This document shows positions 38,142 through 47,520 of a DNA stretch of 64,000 nucleotides, piece by piece. The notes under the pieces are model-generated. The model was not told where the DNA came from. It saw nothing but the letters and a program-made list of their open reading frames with translations, and made no database searches. Within the stretch, counting starts at the first letter, position 1. Each line of letters starts with the position of its first letter. The position numbers were made by a program, and so were the translations under genes. The stretch comes from Devosia sp. (lineage in GTDB: Bacteria > Pseudomonadota > Alphaproteobacteria > Rhizobiales > Devosiaceae): assembly GCF_024707125.1 (NCBI RefSeq), contig NZ_JANQAH010000011.1, positions 930,001 through 994,000 on the forward strand. Reading direction: 5' to 3'.

Positions 38142-38635
38142 GCGCTGCGCTCGTCATGGACCACATGGGCCTGCGCCTTGGGCAGATCGCGCAGGAATTC
38201 TGGCAACCAGCGTGGCAGCAGGTTGAATTTTTCGAGGGCGTCGCCGGCAAGCGGCACCCAATGGAATTGCAGGTCGTGGCCCTCGTCCTGCCGTTCGAGC
38301 CAGGGCGAATTGCCATTCGGCCCCTGCCCCGGCAGCGTTACGCCATAGAAAAAGCCGAGCTCGTGAAAATCCTCGCCCTCACGGCGATAAAAACTCTCCG
38401 ACGTCGCGATCATCGGGCCGATCTCGGCCGGCAGGGCGATTTCTTCGGCAATCTCGCGGGTCAGACTAAGCAGACTGTCCTCGCCCAGTTCGACGCGGCC
38501 GCCTGGCAGCATGGCGTAGTCGTCATCGTCCTCGCGGCAAATCAGAACATGGCCATCGGCCACGATGATCCCGGCAACACGAAAATTGAAACGACCTTCC
38601 TTCATTGGAAAGCTCAGGACGTGGCGAGCGGTCAC
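38138..38635 (-). CDS. Nudix hydrolase
   Basis: A 165-residue hydrolase with a complete Nudix box, G45 to I66 (GGRVELGED...REIAEEI). The substrate is unknown. The GTG start at 38635 overlaps the metallophosphatase stop by 4 bases, in a chain of coupled genes. An internal ATG at residue 11 is an alternative. Confidence 0.9.
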   Translation of the reverse strand: MTARHVLSFPMKEGRFNFRVAGIIVADGHVLICREDDDDYAMLPGGRVELGEDSLLSLTREIAEEIALPAEIGPMIATSESFYRREGEDFHELGFFYGVTLPGQGPNGNSPWLERQDEGHDLQFHWVPLAGDALEKFNLLPRWLPEFLRDLPKAQAHVVHDERSA

Positions 38636-39486
38636 GCTTGACCTCCAAGCTCGATGAGGACGATTTCGGGCGCCGCATCGAAACGCAACGGCAGGCCGGA
38701 ATGGCCAAGGCCCGCGCCGACGATGAGGTGCCTGCTGTCTTCCACGATATGGCCATGAAGATAGCGCCGGCCAAAGTTCGACGGCACCACGGGGGCAAAA
38801 CCGAAGAACCGGATCTGGCCGCGATGCACATGGCCGGAAAGGGTCAAGGCGACGCGGGCGGGGACCTCGGGGAAAATGTCGGGTTCGTGGGCCATGAGGA
38901 GGACGGGAGCGTCGTCCGTGACCTTGGCGAGCGTCGCATCAAGATCGGCCAGCGGCGTGCCGTCGTTGAACTCCGTGCACTGGTCGCCCAGCCCCGCCAG
39001 CCAGAAGCTTTTGCCGCTCCAGGTTAGCTGGATAGCATCATTGACCTGAACCGGGATGCCGACTTTCTCCAGCGCCACCTTGGCGGCTGGTGCGGCCAGG
39101 AAACCGTGCCGCTTTTTGATAAGCCGAGGATAATCGTGATTGCCGAGGACGGCATGAACGCCGAGCGGCGCCTGCAGGCGGGCGAGGCCGCGAGCCCAAT
39201 CATCATACGGAACCGGCCGGCTAAAGAGGGGCCCGTCGTCGAAATCGCCCACCAGCAGAATGATATCGGGTTTCAGCGCATTCGTTTTTTCGACAATTGC
39301 TTCAAGGGCTTGAAGGCCAATCCACGGCTCGGAAAAATGAAAGTCGCTGAGCATGGCGATGCGCAGTTTCAGGTCCTCTGGCCAGTTCGGCAGGTTCGGT
39401 GAATAGTGGCGCACGACGATATTGGTGTCATGGATCCAGCTATGGGCACCGAAAAGACCAAAAAGGCGCTGGAGGATTGGCGCCAT
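38632..39486 (-). CDS. Metallophosphoesterase
   Basis: A 284-residue calcineurin-like phosphoesterase with the metal-binding motifs in order: SDFHFSEP (about 47-54), VGDFDDGP, GNHDYPR, AHEPD and GHVHRGQ. It resembles the YkuE/YaeI branch (UDP-2,3-diacylglucosamine pyrophosphatase-like or membrane-associated phosphodiesterases). No signal peptide is clear. It begins 2 bp after the ruvB stop. Confidence 0.88.
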   Translation of the reverse strand: MAPILQRLFGLFGAHSWIHDTNIVVRHYSPNLPNWPEDLKLRIAMLSDFHFSEPWIGLQALEAIVEKTNALKPDIILLVGDFDDGPLFSRPVPYDDWARGLARLQAPLGVHAVLGNHDYPRLIKKRHGFLAAPAAKVALEKVGIPVQVNDAIQLTWSGKSFWLAGLGDQCTEFNDGTPLADLDATLAKVTDDAPVLLMAHEPDIFPEVPARVALTLSGHVHRGQIRFFGFAPVVPSNFGRRYLHGHIVEDSRHLIVGAGLGHSGLPLRFDAAPEIVLIELGGQA

Positions 39487-39488
39487 GC

Positions 39489-40532
39489 TCAGTCCTCGTC
39501 TCCGGCTTCCTCGAAGAGGCTGGCCTGCATGCCCACAAAACCTTGCGGCACGGTTTTATTGAGGTGCTGAAAGGCGATAGCGGTAAGCATGCGGCCGCGC
39601 GGCGTGCGCTGTATGAAACCTTGCTGAAGCAAATAGGGCTCGACGATTTCTTCCACGGCGTCGCGCGGTTCGCTGAGCGCGGCGGCGATGGTCTCGATGC
39701 CGACCGGACCACCATTGTAGAAATCAGCGATGGTATTGAGATAGCGCCGGTCCAGCTGATCGAGCCCGCGGGCGTCAACATCGAGGCGCAGAAGCGCCTT
39801 ATCGGCTAGCACACTGTTAACTTCTGACACCCCATCGACGAGGGCAAAGTCAATGACGCGTCTCAGCAGGCGCCCGGCAATGCGCGGGGTGCCCCGCGAG
39901 CGCCGCGCAATCTCGAGAGCCCCATCGGCCGACATGGGCATGCCCATCAGGCGAGCGCCACGGGTGACGATCTGCACCAGTTCTTGCGGGGTGTAAAAAT
40001 TGAGGCGGACGGGAATGCCGAAGCGATCGCGAAGGGGGGTGGTGAGTAGACCCGCGCGGGTAGTGGCGCCAACCAGGGTGAATTTTGCCAGGTCGATACG
40101 GACCGAGCGCGCCGCCGGGCCTTCGCCGATGATGAGATCGAGCTGGAAATCTTCCATCGCCGGATAGAGGACTTCCTCGATCGCCGGATTGAGGCGATGG
40201 ATTTCGTCAATGAAGAGAACATCGCGTTCTTCGAGATTGGTCAGGAGCGCGGCAAGGTCGCCAGCCTTGGCGATGACTGGACCGGACGTGGCGCGGAAAC
40301 CGACGCCAAGTTCCTTGGCGATGATCTGGGCCAGCGTGGTTTTGCCGAGACCCGGCGGGCCGACGAAAAGGACGTGATCGAGCGCCGCGCCGCGTTTCTT
40401 GGCGGCCTCGATGAAGACTTCCAGATTGGCCCGCGCATCGGCCTGGCCGACGAAATCGGAAAAACCGGAGGGGCGCAGCGAGACGTCGAGATTATCGTCG
40501 CGGCCAGCGGCGGGGGAGGTGAAGTCGGTCAC
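39489..40532 (-). CDS. ruvB: Holliday-junction branch-migration helicase RuvB
   Basis: AAA+ motor of branch migration, 347 residues. Walker A GPPGLGKT is at 58-65, Walker [10 protein letters not shown] near 110, with the sensor ATTRAG and the C-terminal winged helix. Its ATG overlaps the stop of the vapC toxin gene by 4 bases, so in this genome it is translated behind a toxin-antitoxin pair rather than directly behind ruvA. Confidence 0.97.
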   Translation of the reverse strand: MTDFTSPAAGRDDNLDVSLRPSGFSDFVGQADARANLEVFIEAAKKRGAALDHVLFVGPPGLGKTTLAQIIAKELGVGFRATSGPVIAKAGDLAALLTNLEERDVLFIDEIHRLNPAIEEVLYPAMEDFQLDLIIGEGPAARSVRIDLAKFTLVGATTRAGLLTTPLRDRFGIPVRLNFYTPQELVQIVTRGARLMGMPMSADGALEIARRSRGTPRIAGRLLRRVIDFALVDGVSEVNSVLADKALLRLDVDARGLDQLDRRYLNTIADFYNGGPVGIETIAAALSEPRDAVEEIVEPYLLQQGFIQRTPRGRMLTAIAFQHLNKTVPQGFVGMQASLFEEAGDED

Positions 40533-40930
40533 GCGAGAAGTTCCATTCCGGGGATATGCTTTGATGCCGGAACGTCAAAGGTCTTGGTCGCTACGCATCC
40601 CACGTTCCGATTTATTTGCGAGATGAGCAGATCGGCGACGCTGACTTTGTTGCTCACGGACTTGGTGGCTATAGCTGCTTCGACCAGTTCGCTGCGCTCA
40701 ACCACGATGTTGACGCTCTCGAGCAGCACATGCAGCACCTCGAATATTCTGTCCGCGGCAAAGCCGTAACGACGTTGCAGGAGCCAAACAAGTTCAGCAA
40801 CGACCAGTAGATTCACATAGGCCGGATCGTCGGCCGAGCGCGCGCTGAAGAATGAAACGGCCAGGCGATGCTGTTTCTCGTCGTCCACGACGAAAAGCCG
40901 GAGAACGACATTGGTATCGACACCGATCAT
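40529..40930 (-). CDS. vapC: PIN-domain toxin (VapC family)
   Basis: A predicted ribonuclease toxin of 133 residues. The acidic PIN residues D5 (GVDTN), E46 (AELVW), D100 (VADLL) and D119 (TFDVP) are all present, so it looks active. It is encoded 4 bases overlapping its AbrB-type antitoxin. The pair lies between ruvA and ruvB and overlaps the ruvB start. Confidence 0.9.
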   Translation of the reverse strand: MIGVDTNVVLRLFVVDDEKQHRLAVSFFSARSADDPAYVNLLVVAELVWLLQRRYGFAADRIFEVLHVLLESVNIVVERSELVEAAIATKSVSNKVSVADLLISQINRNVGCVATKTFDVPASKHIPGMELLA

Positions 40931-41205
40931 CGCTGTCCGCGCTCAAAGTCGTCGATGACTGCATCCGCTATAGCATCGTCCATGTCTTCGACACGCAAAC
41001 CGCCCCCCTTTGGTGGCTTGCCCAGCATGCCCGCGAATTCCTCAATTCGCCTGGTCTTGGGGCGTGCAACCAACTGCCCATTCTCTATCTTCCAGCGGAG
41101 CGGTGTGCCTTCGGTGATCCCAAGCGCATCCCGCAATTCCTTGGGGATAGTCGTTTGCCCCTTGTTCGTCACGGTCGACAACAAAATCCTTACCTGCTCA
41201 CCCAT
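40927..41205 (-). CDS. vapB: AbrB/SpoVT-type antitoxin (VapB family)
   Basis: A 92-residue antitoxin. The N-terminal swapped-hairpin DNA-binding domain is TVTNKGQTTIPKELRDALGI (about 11-30). The C-terminal acidic tail ([20 protein letters not shown]) would wrap the VapC toxin. It is expected to autorepress, which would place ruvB partly under TA control. Confidence 0.9.
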   Translation of the reverse strand: MGEQVRILLSTVTNKGQTTIPKELRDALGITEGTPLRWKIENGQLVARPKTRRIEEFAGMLGKPPKGGGLRVEDMDDAIADAVIDDFERGQR

Positions 41206-41264
41206 GACAAAATCTCCCGGTCTCCTTACTTTTCAAAATAGTAAGGAAAGAAGCTCCCTGCAAG

Positions 41265-41882
41265 TCACTGGCTCAATTCCCTAAGCCCAAGGCGAATGAG
41301 CTTCTCCGTTGCCGTATCTTCACCCTCCTTGGCAACCACTCGCGCGAGAGCGGCCGAGGCCTGGGCGCTGGAATAGCCGAGATTGGTGAGAGCCGAGACG
41401 GCGTCGGCGACATTGCTGCGGGCAACGCCCTCGCCCAAGGCCGTCTGCAGACCCAGCGTGCCGGCGTCGATGCCGCCGATGGCCGGGACCTTGCCCTTAA
41501 GCTCGGTGACAATGCGCACGGCGAGTTTGGGGCCGACGCCATTGGCGCGGCCGACCATGGCCTTGTCCTGCAGCGCAATGGCGCTCGAGAGTTCAGCCGG
41601 CGAGAGCACCGAGAGAATGGCGAGTGCCACGCGGGCGCCGACGCCCTGCACGGTGGTCAGCAGCAGGAACCAGGATTTTTCCGCTTCGCTGGCAAAGCCG
41701 AAAAGGCGGATGAGATCTTCGCGCAGGATCGTCTCGATGAAGACGACGGCGGCCTCGCCGACGCGCGGCAGCGATTGCAGCGTGCGGGTGGAACAATGGA
41801 CCTCGTAGCAGACACCGCCGCAATCGATAAGAACCCAGTCGTCACCAAAACTGTCGACCAGGCCCTTGAGCTTGCCGATCAT
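41265..41882 (-). CDS. ruvA: Holliday-junction DNA-binding protein RuvA
   Basis: Tetrameric junction-binding subunit, 205 residues: an N-terminal OB fold ([16 protein letters not shown]), helix-hairpin-helix motifs ([17 protein letters not shown] and [17 protein letters not shown]) and a C-terminal RuvB-binding domain. The ATG overlaps the ruvC stop by 4 bases. Confidence 0.96.
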   Translation of the reverse strand: MIGKLKGLVDSFGDDWVLIDCGGVCYEVHCSTRTLQSLPRVGEAAVVFIETILREDLIRLFGFASEAEKSWFLLLTTVQGVGARVALAILSVLSPAELSSAIALQDKAMVGRANGVGPKLAVRIVTELKGKVPAIGGIDAGTLGLQTALGEGVARSNVADAVSALTNLGYSSAQASAALARVVAKEGEDTATEKLIRLGLRELSQ

Positions 41883-42385
41883 AAAAGCGCTCCCATGCGA
41901 CGTGCGGAAACCCTATGGTGGGCGTGGCAGATGGCGACGGCAAGGGCATCCGAGGCGTCGGCGCCCTTGAAATTTGCCGTCGGCAAGAGGGTCCGCACCA
42001 TCAGCTCGACCTGCTTCTTTTCCGCGTGGCCCGTACCGACCACGGATTTTTTGACGAGATTGGTGGCGTATTCGGCCACATAGAGACCATGCTGGGCCGG
42101 GGTGACGAGCGCCACACCGCGCGCCTGTCCCAGGATCAGCGCCGAACGGGCGCCGGCATTGACGAAGGTTTCTTCAACCGCCGCCTCCTCGGGACGATGC
42201 TGGGCCAGCACTTCGGCAAGACCGGCAGCGAGCATGGCGAGGCGATCGGCCAGCATGCCATCGATCGGCGGGGTCACCGTTCCGGCCGCCACAAAGCTCA
42301 GGCGATTGTCGAGCGCATCGACAATGCCCCAGCCGCAGCGGCGCAGCCCCGGGTCGATGCCGATGATTCGAACGGTCTTGCTCAT
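41879..42385 (-). CDS. ruvC: Holliday-junction resolvase RuvC
   Basis: Endonuclease of 168 residues. The catalytic acidic set starts with D11 in GIDPGLRR, followed by VEETFVN (Glu) and the C-terminal [14 protein letters not shown]. The ATG at 42385 is chosen over 42409 because it gives the family N-terminus. It is the first gene of the ruvC-ruvA-vapB-vapC-ruvB operon. Confidence 0.96.
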   Translation of the reverse strand: MSKTVRIIGIDPGLRRCGWGIVDALDNRLSFVAAGTVTPPIDGMLADRLAMLAAGLAEVLAQHRPEEAAVEETFVNAGARSALILGQARGVALVTPAQHGLYVAEYATNLVKKSVVGTGHAEKKQVELMVRTLLPTANFKGADASDALAVAICHAHHRVSARRMGALL

Positions 42386-42552
42386 GGCGTTCCTTCTAGC
42401 AGTTTCCATGAACCTACCAAGACCAAAGTGAACAAAACAGAAACTTCAAGGCACCAAGAACCTGTGATAGCTCAAAATTTACTCATTGGAGAAACGGGGA
42501 ATTCAGAAACGGGGCCCTAGGGTCTTTTGAGACGCAGGGACACTGATTCACG

Positions 42553-43296
42553 ATGACGGGGCTAGCAACGGCGCTACCGAAGCAGGCGTGGCTTTGGATT
42601 TTCCGCAAGACTTTTCTGATGATGGGGCTGTCGGTCGTTATCTCGGTGATAGCGACCGTCGTGTTCATGGCGACGTTTTCCGCCGGCGTGAACATGCCGG
42701 GCCTGCTCATCTCCATCGTCATGCCGATTTGTCTGGGCGGGCCGATGATTTTCACATTCGCCATCGGTACGGAACGCATGCGCTATGCCAATCAGCAATT
42801 GGCGCGCCTGGCGACGCTTGATGGGCTGACCGGCCTCTTCAACCGCCGCGCCTTTGCATCCGCGGTCGAGAAATACTGCGTCGGGCCGCATCGCCGCGGC
42901 GTGCTGCTGGTGATCGATGCCGACCACTTCAAATCCGTCAATGACCGCTTCGGCCACGACCAAGGCGACGAGGCGCTGCGCGATATCGCCCATGCACTGA
43001 GCCTCACCATTCCGCTGCCCGGCCTTGTCGGGCGCCTGGGTGGAGAGGAATTCGGCATCTACCTGCCGGACATGGATCTTGCCCGCGCCGAAAGCGTGGC
43101 GGACGACGTGCGCCGGGCCATTGCCGATATCGACTTCCGGCCCGAGGGCATTTCCTGTCCGCTTTCGGTCAGCATCGGGGGGGCGTCCCACGAAAAGCCC
43201 ATTGCGTTCAGAGCCCTCTATCGCGAGGCCGACGAGCGTCTCTATAGCGCCAAGCAGAGGGGCCGCGACTGCGTCGCACTGCCCCAGGCGGCCTGA
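42553..43296 (+). CDS. Membrane diguanylate cyclase without I-site
   Basis: Synthesises cyclic di-GMP. It has 247 residues with two N-terminal transmembrane helices (about 20-42, 50-72) and a GGDEF domain (about 85-240) with the active-site GGEEF at 163-167. The inhibitory RxxD site five residues before GGEEF is absent (PLPG there), so product inhibition should be weak. It is a tandem neighbour and likely paralogue of the next gene. Confidence 0.92.
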   Translation: MTGLATALPKQAWLWIFRKTFLMMGLSVVISVIATVVFMATFSAGVNMPGLLISIVMPICLGGPMIFTFAIGTERMRYANQQLARLATLDGLTGLFNRRAFASAVEKYCVGPHRRGVLLVIDADHFKSVNDRFGHDQGDEALRDIAHALSLTIPLPGLVGRLGGEEFGIYLPDMDLARAESVADDVRRAIADIDFRPEGISCPLSVSIGGASHEKPIAFRALYREADERLYSAKQRGRDCVALPQAA

Positions 43297-43349
43297 CCGC
43301 CGCCTTTTTCCTCTTCCTGTTACCAATGCCGAGCCAGGGGGTTGCCAGC

Positions 43350-44132
43350 ATGATGTCACCGCGCGCGGTCAATGGTCTGCAAAGCTGGTCCAGCGTTGCC
43401 CGCTGGACGCTGTTTGGCCCGCTGGCCTGCGTCGTCGTCGCGCTGGTCTACAATGCCGTGACCTTTGCCGATCTGGGTCCGGAAGCGCTGCACCGGGCCA
43501 TGCTCTCGGCCATGGTGCTGCCGGTCCTGCTCGCAGTGCCGCTGTTCTTCTTTCTCTCGATGCGCATTCGCTCGCTCGCCATCATGAACCGGCGGCTGGG
43601 CCTGGTGGCGCGCACGGATAGCCTGACCGCCTGCCTCAATCGCGGGGCCTTTACCGCCAAGGTAGAAACCCATCTGTCCAGCAATGTCGGGCCGCAGACG
43701 GGTGCGCTGCTGATCATCGATGCCGACAATTTCAAGGCCATCAACGATCTCCATGGCCATGACGCCGGGGACGAAGCCCTGACCATATTGGCGCGGTCCA
43801 TCCGTTCTGTCCTGCGCGCCGGCGATCTCATCGGGCGCATGGGTGGGGAGGAATTCGGCGTCTTTCTGCCCAGTGTCGACCAGAAGAGCGCCGAGCAAAT
43901 GGCCGAGCGCGTGCGGCGGGCGGTGCAGCTGGCCCAGTTTTCGCCGCGCGGCCAGGCCTATACGCTGACGGTCAGCATTGGCGGCGCGGTCTTTGACGGC
44001 ATGACCAATTTCACCGAACTCTTCCATATTGCAGACCAGCGGCTCTATGGCGCCAAGCATTCGGGCCGCAATCAGGCCGCCATCGTGCACACGGTCGATC
44101 AACCGCCCGTCGATATCAGGAAATCGGCGTGA
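43350..44132 (+). CDS. Membrane diguanylate cyclase with I-site
   Basis: A 260-residue paralogue of the preceding gene with the same layout: two transmembrane helices (about 18-40, 50-72) and a GGDEF domain with GGEEF at 165-169. It keeps RxxD (RAGD, 156-159) five residues upstream, so feedback inhibition by c-di-GMP is predicted. The ATG at 43350 has AGGGGG about 8 bases upstream; the upstream ATG at 43326 lacks an SD. A terminator follows. Confidence 0.9.
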   Translation: MMSPRAVNGLQSWSSVARWTLFGPLACVVVALVYNAVTFADLGPEALHRAMLSAMVLPVLLAVPLFFFLSMRIRSLAIMNRRLGLVARTDSLTACLNRGAFTAKVETHLSSNVGPQTGALLIIDADNFKAINDLHGHDAGDEALTILARSIRSVLRAGDLIGRMGGEEFGVFLPSVDQKSAEQMAERVRRAVQLAQFSPRGQAYTLTVSIGGAVFDGMTNFTELFHIADQRLYGAKHSGRNQAAIVHTVDQPPVDIRKSA

Positions 44133-44133
44133 A

Positions 44134-44162
44134 AAAGGGCGGCATGGCCGCCCTTTGTGTTT
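44134..44162 (+). terminator. Rho-independent terminator of the diguanylate cyclase pair
   Basis: AAAGGGCGGC/GCCGCCCTTT (44134-44156, loop ATG) is followed by GTGTTTC. Confidence 0.8.
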
Positions 44163-44170
44163 CAGTACCC

Positions 44171-44400
44171 CGCCATTCGAGCTGCCACTTGACCATAGGT
44201 CTCGTGGCCTTCTCACCTCCAATCACGCCACTGGCGTGATTGGGCCTTCGGCACGGTTCTAAGTCTCATGGCCTGATCAGCTAAATTCGCTCCACTGGAG
44301 CGAATTTGCCTTTGGCCGCGAAACCCCGCCATTCGAGCATAGCTCTCATGGCCTGATCAGCTAAATTCGCTCCACTGGAGCGAATTTGCCTTTGGCACGC
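44171..44400 (-). repeat. Tandem array of palindromic repeat family S (three units)
   Basis: Three units contain 25-bp perfect palindromes at 44219-44243 (arm CCAATCACGCCA), 44283-44307 and 44363-44387 (both arm AAATTCGCTCCA). Each palindrome has a single central C. The last two units repeat with an exact 80-bp period and share TCTCATGGCCTGATCAG. The array ends 3 bp past the yebC stop. A fourth copy lies at 52701-52781. No coding signal is seen. Confidence 0.85.
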
Positions 44401-44403
44401 TGA

Positions 44404-45150
44404 TCAGCCCGCGATCTTGGCTGCGTCTTCTTCGCTGATGTCGAAGTTCGAATAGACGTTCTGCACGTCATCGTCTTCTTCGAGCGTCGCGATCAGCTTC
44501 ATCAGCGTCGCGCCCTTTTCGGCATCGATCGGGGTCTCGTTCTGCGGCTTCCAGATCGCCTTCACCGCTTCGGCTTCACCCAGCACCTTTTCAAGCGCGG
44601 CCGAAACTTCGACCATGGCTTCGAACGAGGTGTAAATGTAGTGACCCTCTTCATCGGTTTCGACATCGTCGGCGCCGGCCTCGATGGCGGCTTCCATGAC
44701 CTTGTCGTCCGAGCCGGCCGAAAGCGGATAGGTGATTTCGCCGACGCGATCGAACATGAAGCCGACCGAACCGGTTTCACCCAGCGCCCCACCATTCTTG
44801 GAGAAGTAGGAGCGCACGTTCGAGGCGGTGCGGTTGCGATTGTCGGTCAGCGCTTCGACGATGACGGCAACGCCACCGGGGCCGTAGCCTTCGTAGCGGA
44901 TTTCATCATAGTTCTCGCCATCGCTGCCCGAGGCCTTCTTGATGGCGCGGTCGATATTGTCCTTGGGCATGGACTGGGCGCGGGCATTGGCGACGGCCAG
45001 GCGCAGACGCGCGTTGAAGGCCGGGTCGGGCATGCCCATCTTGGCAGCCACGGTGATTTCGCGGGCCAGCTTGGAGAAGATCTTCGAGCGGACGGCATCG
45101 CTCTTGCCCTTGCGGTGCATGATGTTCTTGGCGTGTGAATGGCCTGCCAT
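44404..45150 (-). CDS. yebC: YebC/PmpR-family regulatory protein
   Basis: A 248-residue protein of the widely conserved YebC family (transcription regulator or translation factor acting on proline-rich stalling). It starts [19 protein letters not shown] and carries [23 protein letters not shown]. The frame is open upstream to 45282, but the ATG at 45150 gives the family start. It is monocistronic, flanked by two different repeat families. Confidence 0.96.
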   Translation of the reverse strand: MAGHSHAKNIMHRKGKSDAVRSKIFSKLAREITVAAKMGMPDPAFNARLRLAVANARAQSMPKDNIDRAIKKASGSDGENYDEIRYEGYGPGGVAVIVEALTDNRNRTASNVRSYFSKNGGALGETGSVGFMFDRVGEITYPLSAGSDDKVMEAAIEAGADDVETDEEGHYIYTSFEAMVEVSAALEKVLGEAEAVKAIWKPQNETPIDAEKGATLMKLIATLEEDDDVQNVYSNFDISEEDAAKIAG

Positions 45151-45253
45151 TCGGTACCTCGGATTTTCTGAATTTTGGCGGTGCTTATAGGGGGCGACGG
45201 GAGAAAATGGAAGGGTGCGCGGTTCGGCACTGCCGTCAGTTCTGCGCCCGCTG

Positions 45254-45373
45254 CCCCACCCCCTCCCGTCCTCCCCCATCAAAGGGGGAGGTGAAGGTCA
45301 GTGGTCTTGAAGAGATGTTGCCCCATACTCGATGCGGCACCTCCCCCTAGATGGGGGAGGATGGGAGGGGGTG
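45254..45373. repeat. C-rich inverted-repeat element, copy R2 (yebC upstream)
   Basis: The left arm (about 45254-45299) and right arm (45337-45373) are inverted copies of a CACCTCCCCC...ATGGGGGAGG block. The spacer shares CTCGATGCGGCACCTCC and AGTGGT with copy R3 at 51304-51424. It fills the gap between yebC and the YmdB-type gene. Confidence 0.8.
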
Positions 45374-45391
45374 ATCGGCACCCACCAAACC

Positions 45392-46207
45392 TCAAAAATC
45401 GGGAAAAGCCTGATTGAGCGTGCCGCCGATCCGCACCGGCAGAACTTTCTTGGCAAGACCCGTCCGGGGATTGGTCTCGACGGCCACGCCGCAGAGCGTC
45501 GCTTCGCCCTCGGCCGGGGTGAAGCGCCCATTGGGAATGCCGGTGAGGAAGCGGTTGAGTGGTTCTTCGGCATCCACCCCGATGATGGAGTCAAAATCCC
45601 CGCACATGCCCGCATCGGCCATCAGGGCCGTGCCGCCCCTGAGGATGCGATGGTCCGAGGTCGGGATGTGGGTATGGGTGCCGACGACGAGGCTTGCCTT
45701 GCCATCGAGGAAAAAACCCATGCCCTGGATTTCCGAGGTCGCCTCGGTGTGGAAATCGACAATGACGGCATCGACCACCTCACCCAGCGGTGCGGCGGCG
45801 AGAGCTGCTTCCACGGCGCGGAAAGGATCGTCGACGGGCTGCATGAAGACGCGGCCCAGCGCATTCACCACCAGCACCCGATGACCATTGCGGCCTTCCA
45901 CCATCATGGCGCCGCGGCCCGGCGCGCCCGGAGCGAAATTGATCGGCCGGATCAGCGTATTTTCACGCTCGATATAGCTCAGCGCCTCGCGCTGGTCGAA
46001 GGCGTGATCCCCGAGGGTAACGATATCGGCGCCCGCATCGCGCAAGCCCCGAAAATGGGACTCGGTCAGGCCGCGGCCATGGCTGGCGTTTTCGCCATTG
46101 ATGACGACGAAATCGAAGCCATAGGTGGCGATGATCCCCGGCAGGCGCTCGCTGACGGCATCGCGGCCGGACTTGCCGACCACGTCACCCAAAAAGAGAA
46201 ATTTCAT
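45392..46207 (-). CDS. YmdB-type metallophosphoesterase
   Basis: A 271-residue phosphodiesterase of the TIGR00282/YmdB family (cNMP phosphodiesterase in Bacillus). Motifs are LFLGDVVGKSGRDAV (1-17), NGENASHGRGL, TLGDHAFDQRE, DFHTEATSE and GTHTHIPTSD. The start overlaps the ygfA stop by 4 bases. Confidence 0.9.
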   Translation of the reverse strand: MKFLFLGDVVGKSGRDAVSERLPGIIATYGFDFVVINGENASHGRGLTESHFRGLRDAGADIVTLGDHAFDQREALSYIERENTLIRPINFAPGAPGRGAMMVEGRNGHRVLVVNALGRVFMQPVDDPFRAVEAALAAAPLGEVVDAVIVDFHTEATSEIQGMGFFLDGKASLVVGTHTHIPTSDHRILRGGTALMADAGMCGDFDSIIGVDAEEPLNRFLTGIPNGRFTPAEGEATLCGVAVETNPRTGLAKKVLPVRIGGTLNQAFPDF

Positions 46208-46791
46208 AAGGAAGCCTCGAAGAATTCGACACCGTTTTCGGTGACGACCGCATCGAGCGGAATATCATGTGGTTCGCGTGGAATATGGTCAAAACCCTGC
46301 GCCGAAAAGGCGAGGCCGACCAGCATCGGCCTTTTGCGCAGCGAGGCAAGGGTCCGGTCATAATAGCCGCCGCCATAGCCGAGCCGCGTGCCGGTTTTGT
46401 CAAAGCCCAGGAGCGGCATGAGGATCAGGTCGGGCTCGCAGCGGGGCGCCAGATCAGATGGCGCCAGCGTGCCGAAACCGGCCTCGTAGAGCGGCGCATC
46501 GCTGCCCCAGATGCGAAAATCGAGCGGCTCCTGGGGGCCGGAAACGACCGGGAGTATGACTGTCTGCCCGCCATCCATCAGGCGCACCAGAATGGGCTGG
46601 CAATCCACCTCGTCACGAATGCGCCAATAGCCGGCCACGGCGTCTTCGGGGCCAAAGGCCACCTTGTCGAAGAAGTGGAACGAGATGGCATTGGAGGCTT
46701 CGGTGCGGAATTGCGGAGAAAGAGCCTCGCGGCGCACCCGGGCAGTTTTGCGCAGGAGGGCCTTTTCGGCCTCTATTCCGTCTAACACCAT
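46204..46791 (-). CDS. ygfA: 5-formyltetrahydrofolate cyclo-ligase
   Basis: Converts 5-formyl-THF to 5,10-methenyl-THF with ATP. It has 195 residues with RKTARVRREAL near the N-terminus and the family signature GTRLGYGGGYYDRTL (about 144-158). The ATG at 46791 lies 24 bp past the 3' end of the 6S RNA, the classic ssrS-ygfA arrangement. An ORF extension upstream runs through the RNA gene and is rejected. Confidence 0.94.
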   Translation of the reverse strand: MVLDGIEAEKALLRKTARVRREALSPQFRTEASNAISFHFFDKVAFGPEDAVAGYWRIRDEVDCQPILVRLMDGGQTVILPVVSGPQEPLDFRIWGSDAPLYEAGFGTLAPSDLAPRCEPDLILMPLLGFDKTGTRLGYGGGYYDRTLASLRKRPMLVGLAFSAQGFDHIPREPHDIPLDAVVTENGVEFFEASL

Positions 46792-46815
46792 GCGCGCCAA
46801 TCTCTGGGAAACGAT

Positions 46816-46979
46816 AGGAACAAGGTGCCGCCCTGGCCGTGGGACGAGCGATCCCGGGAACCTACTTACGTAGGTGGGCGCCGTATGTCCAAGCCCACGG
46901 GCCTGGTCAGGGACAGCTCCCTTAGGATCGATTAAGGCCCCGGGGATATGTGTGTCCTCACGCGCCGGGCAGCCCAAGA
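46816..46979 (-). ncRNA. ssrS: 6S RNA
   Basis: On the minus strand the ~165-nt stretch closes with a long interrupted helix: 46954-46972 pairs with 46828-46845 in blocks GGAC/GTCC, CGTG/CACG, GGC/GCC and CTGCCC/GGGCGG. A large internal region lies between, as in 6S RNA, which binds RNA polymerase-sigma70. It is directly upstream of ygfA and co-directional. Ends are approximate. Confidence 0.8.
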
Positions 46980-47046
46980 GATATAGGCGCTTCCCCTGCC
47001 CCACGCAAACGGCAACCCACAAGAATGTGTGTGCGCCAATGCGCTT

Positions 47047-47520
47047 TTATGACGAAGCAACGAGGCTCTCGGCAATGGCGGCTTCGAGGCGGTCAAAACC
47101 ATGGCCGGTGCCGATTTCCCGCGCCGAGGCGCCGTCGCTGCCATCGAGCAGCAGCAGGTGCTCGTCATAGCGCATCAGGCTGCCGCGATTGTGCGGGCGG
47201 AAAAGCACTGTGACCAGCGAGGCCGAGAGCGGTTTTCCGTCCACGCGCATGGCATAGCTGTAAACCACGCGGGTCGGCGCCGCGATGTCGAGATAGGCGA
47301 TGTCGACTTCGTGCTCGACGCCCGAGGGATCTGCGAGGCGGCTGAAATCATGACCGCCGGCACGAAAATCGTGGCGCAATTCACGCTCGGTCCAATCGGG
47401 ATGGCAGCCGGACCAGAGGTTCTTCAGCTTCGGATCGGACCAGAAGCGGAAGGCATGGGCGGGCGAACCGGGCAGCACCCGGTCAAGCGTGAAACGGGAA
47501 TGGGTGGGATCAATCGCCAT
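47047..47520 (-). CDS. SRPBCC (AHSA1-like) protein
   Basis: A 157-residue START-like fold protein: TLDRVLPGSPAHAFRFWSDPKL near the start, HDFRAGGHDFSRLADPSGVEHEVDIAYLD in the middle, and a C-terminal helix GTGHGFDRLEAAI. Such proteins bind small hydrophobic ligands and are often paired with ArsR regulators. The ATG at 47520 overlaps the arsR gene end by 11 bases. Confidence 0.88.
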   Translation of the reverse strand: MAIDPTHSRFTLDRVLPGSPAHAFRFWSDPKLKNLWSGCHPDWTERELRHDFRAGGHDFSRLADPSGVEHEVDIAYLDIAAPTRVVYSYAMRVDGKPLSASLVTVLFRPHNRGSLMRYDEHLLLLDGSDGASAREIGTGHGFDRLEAAIAESLVASS

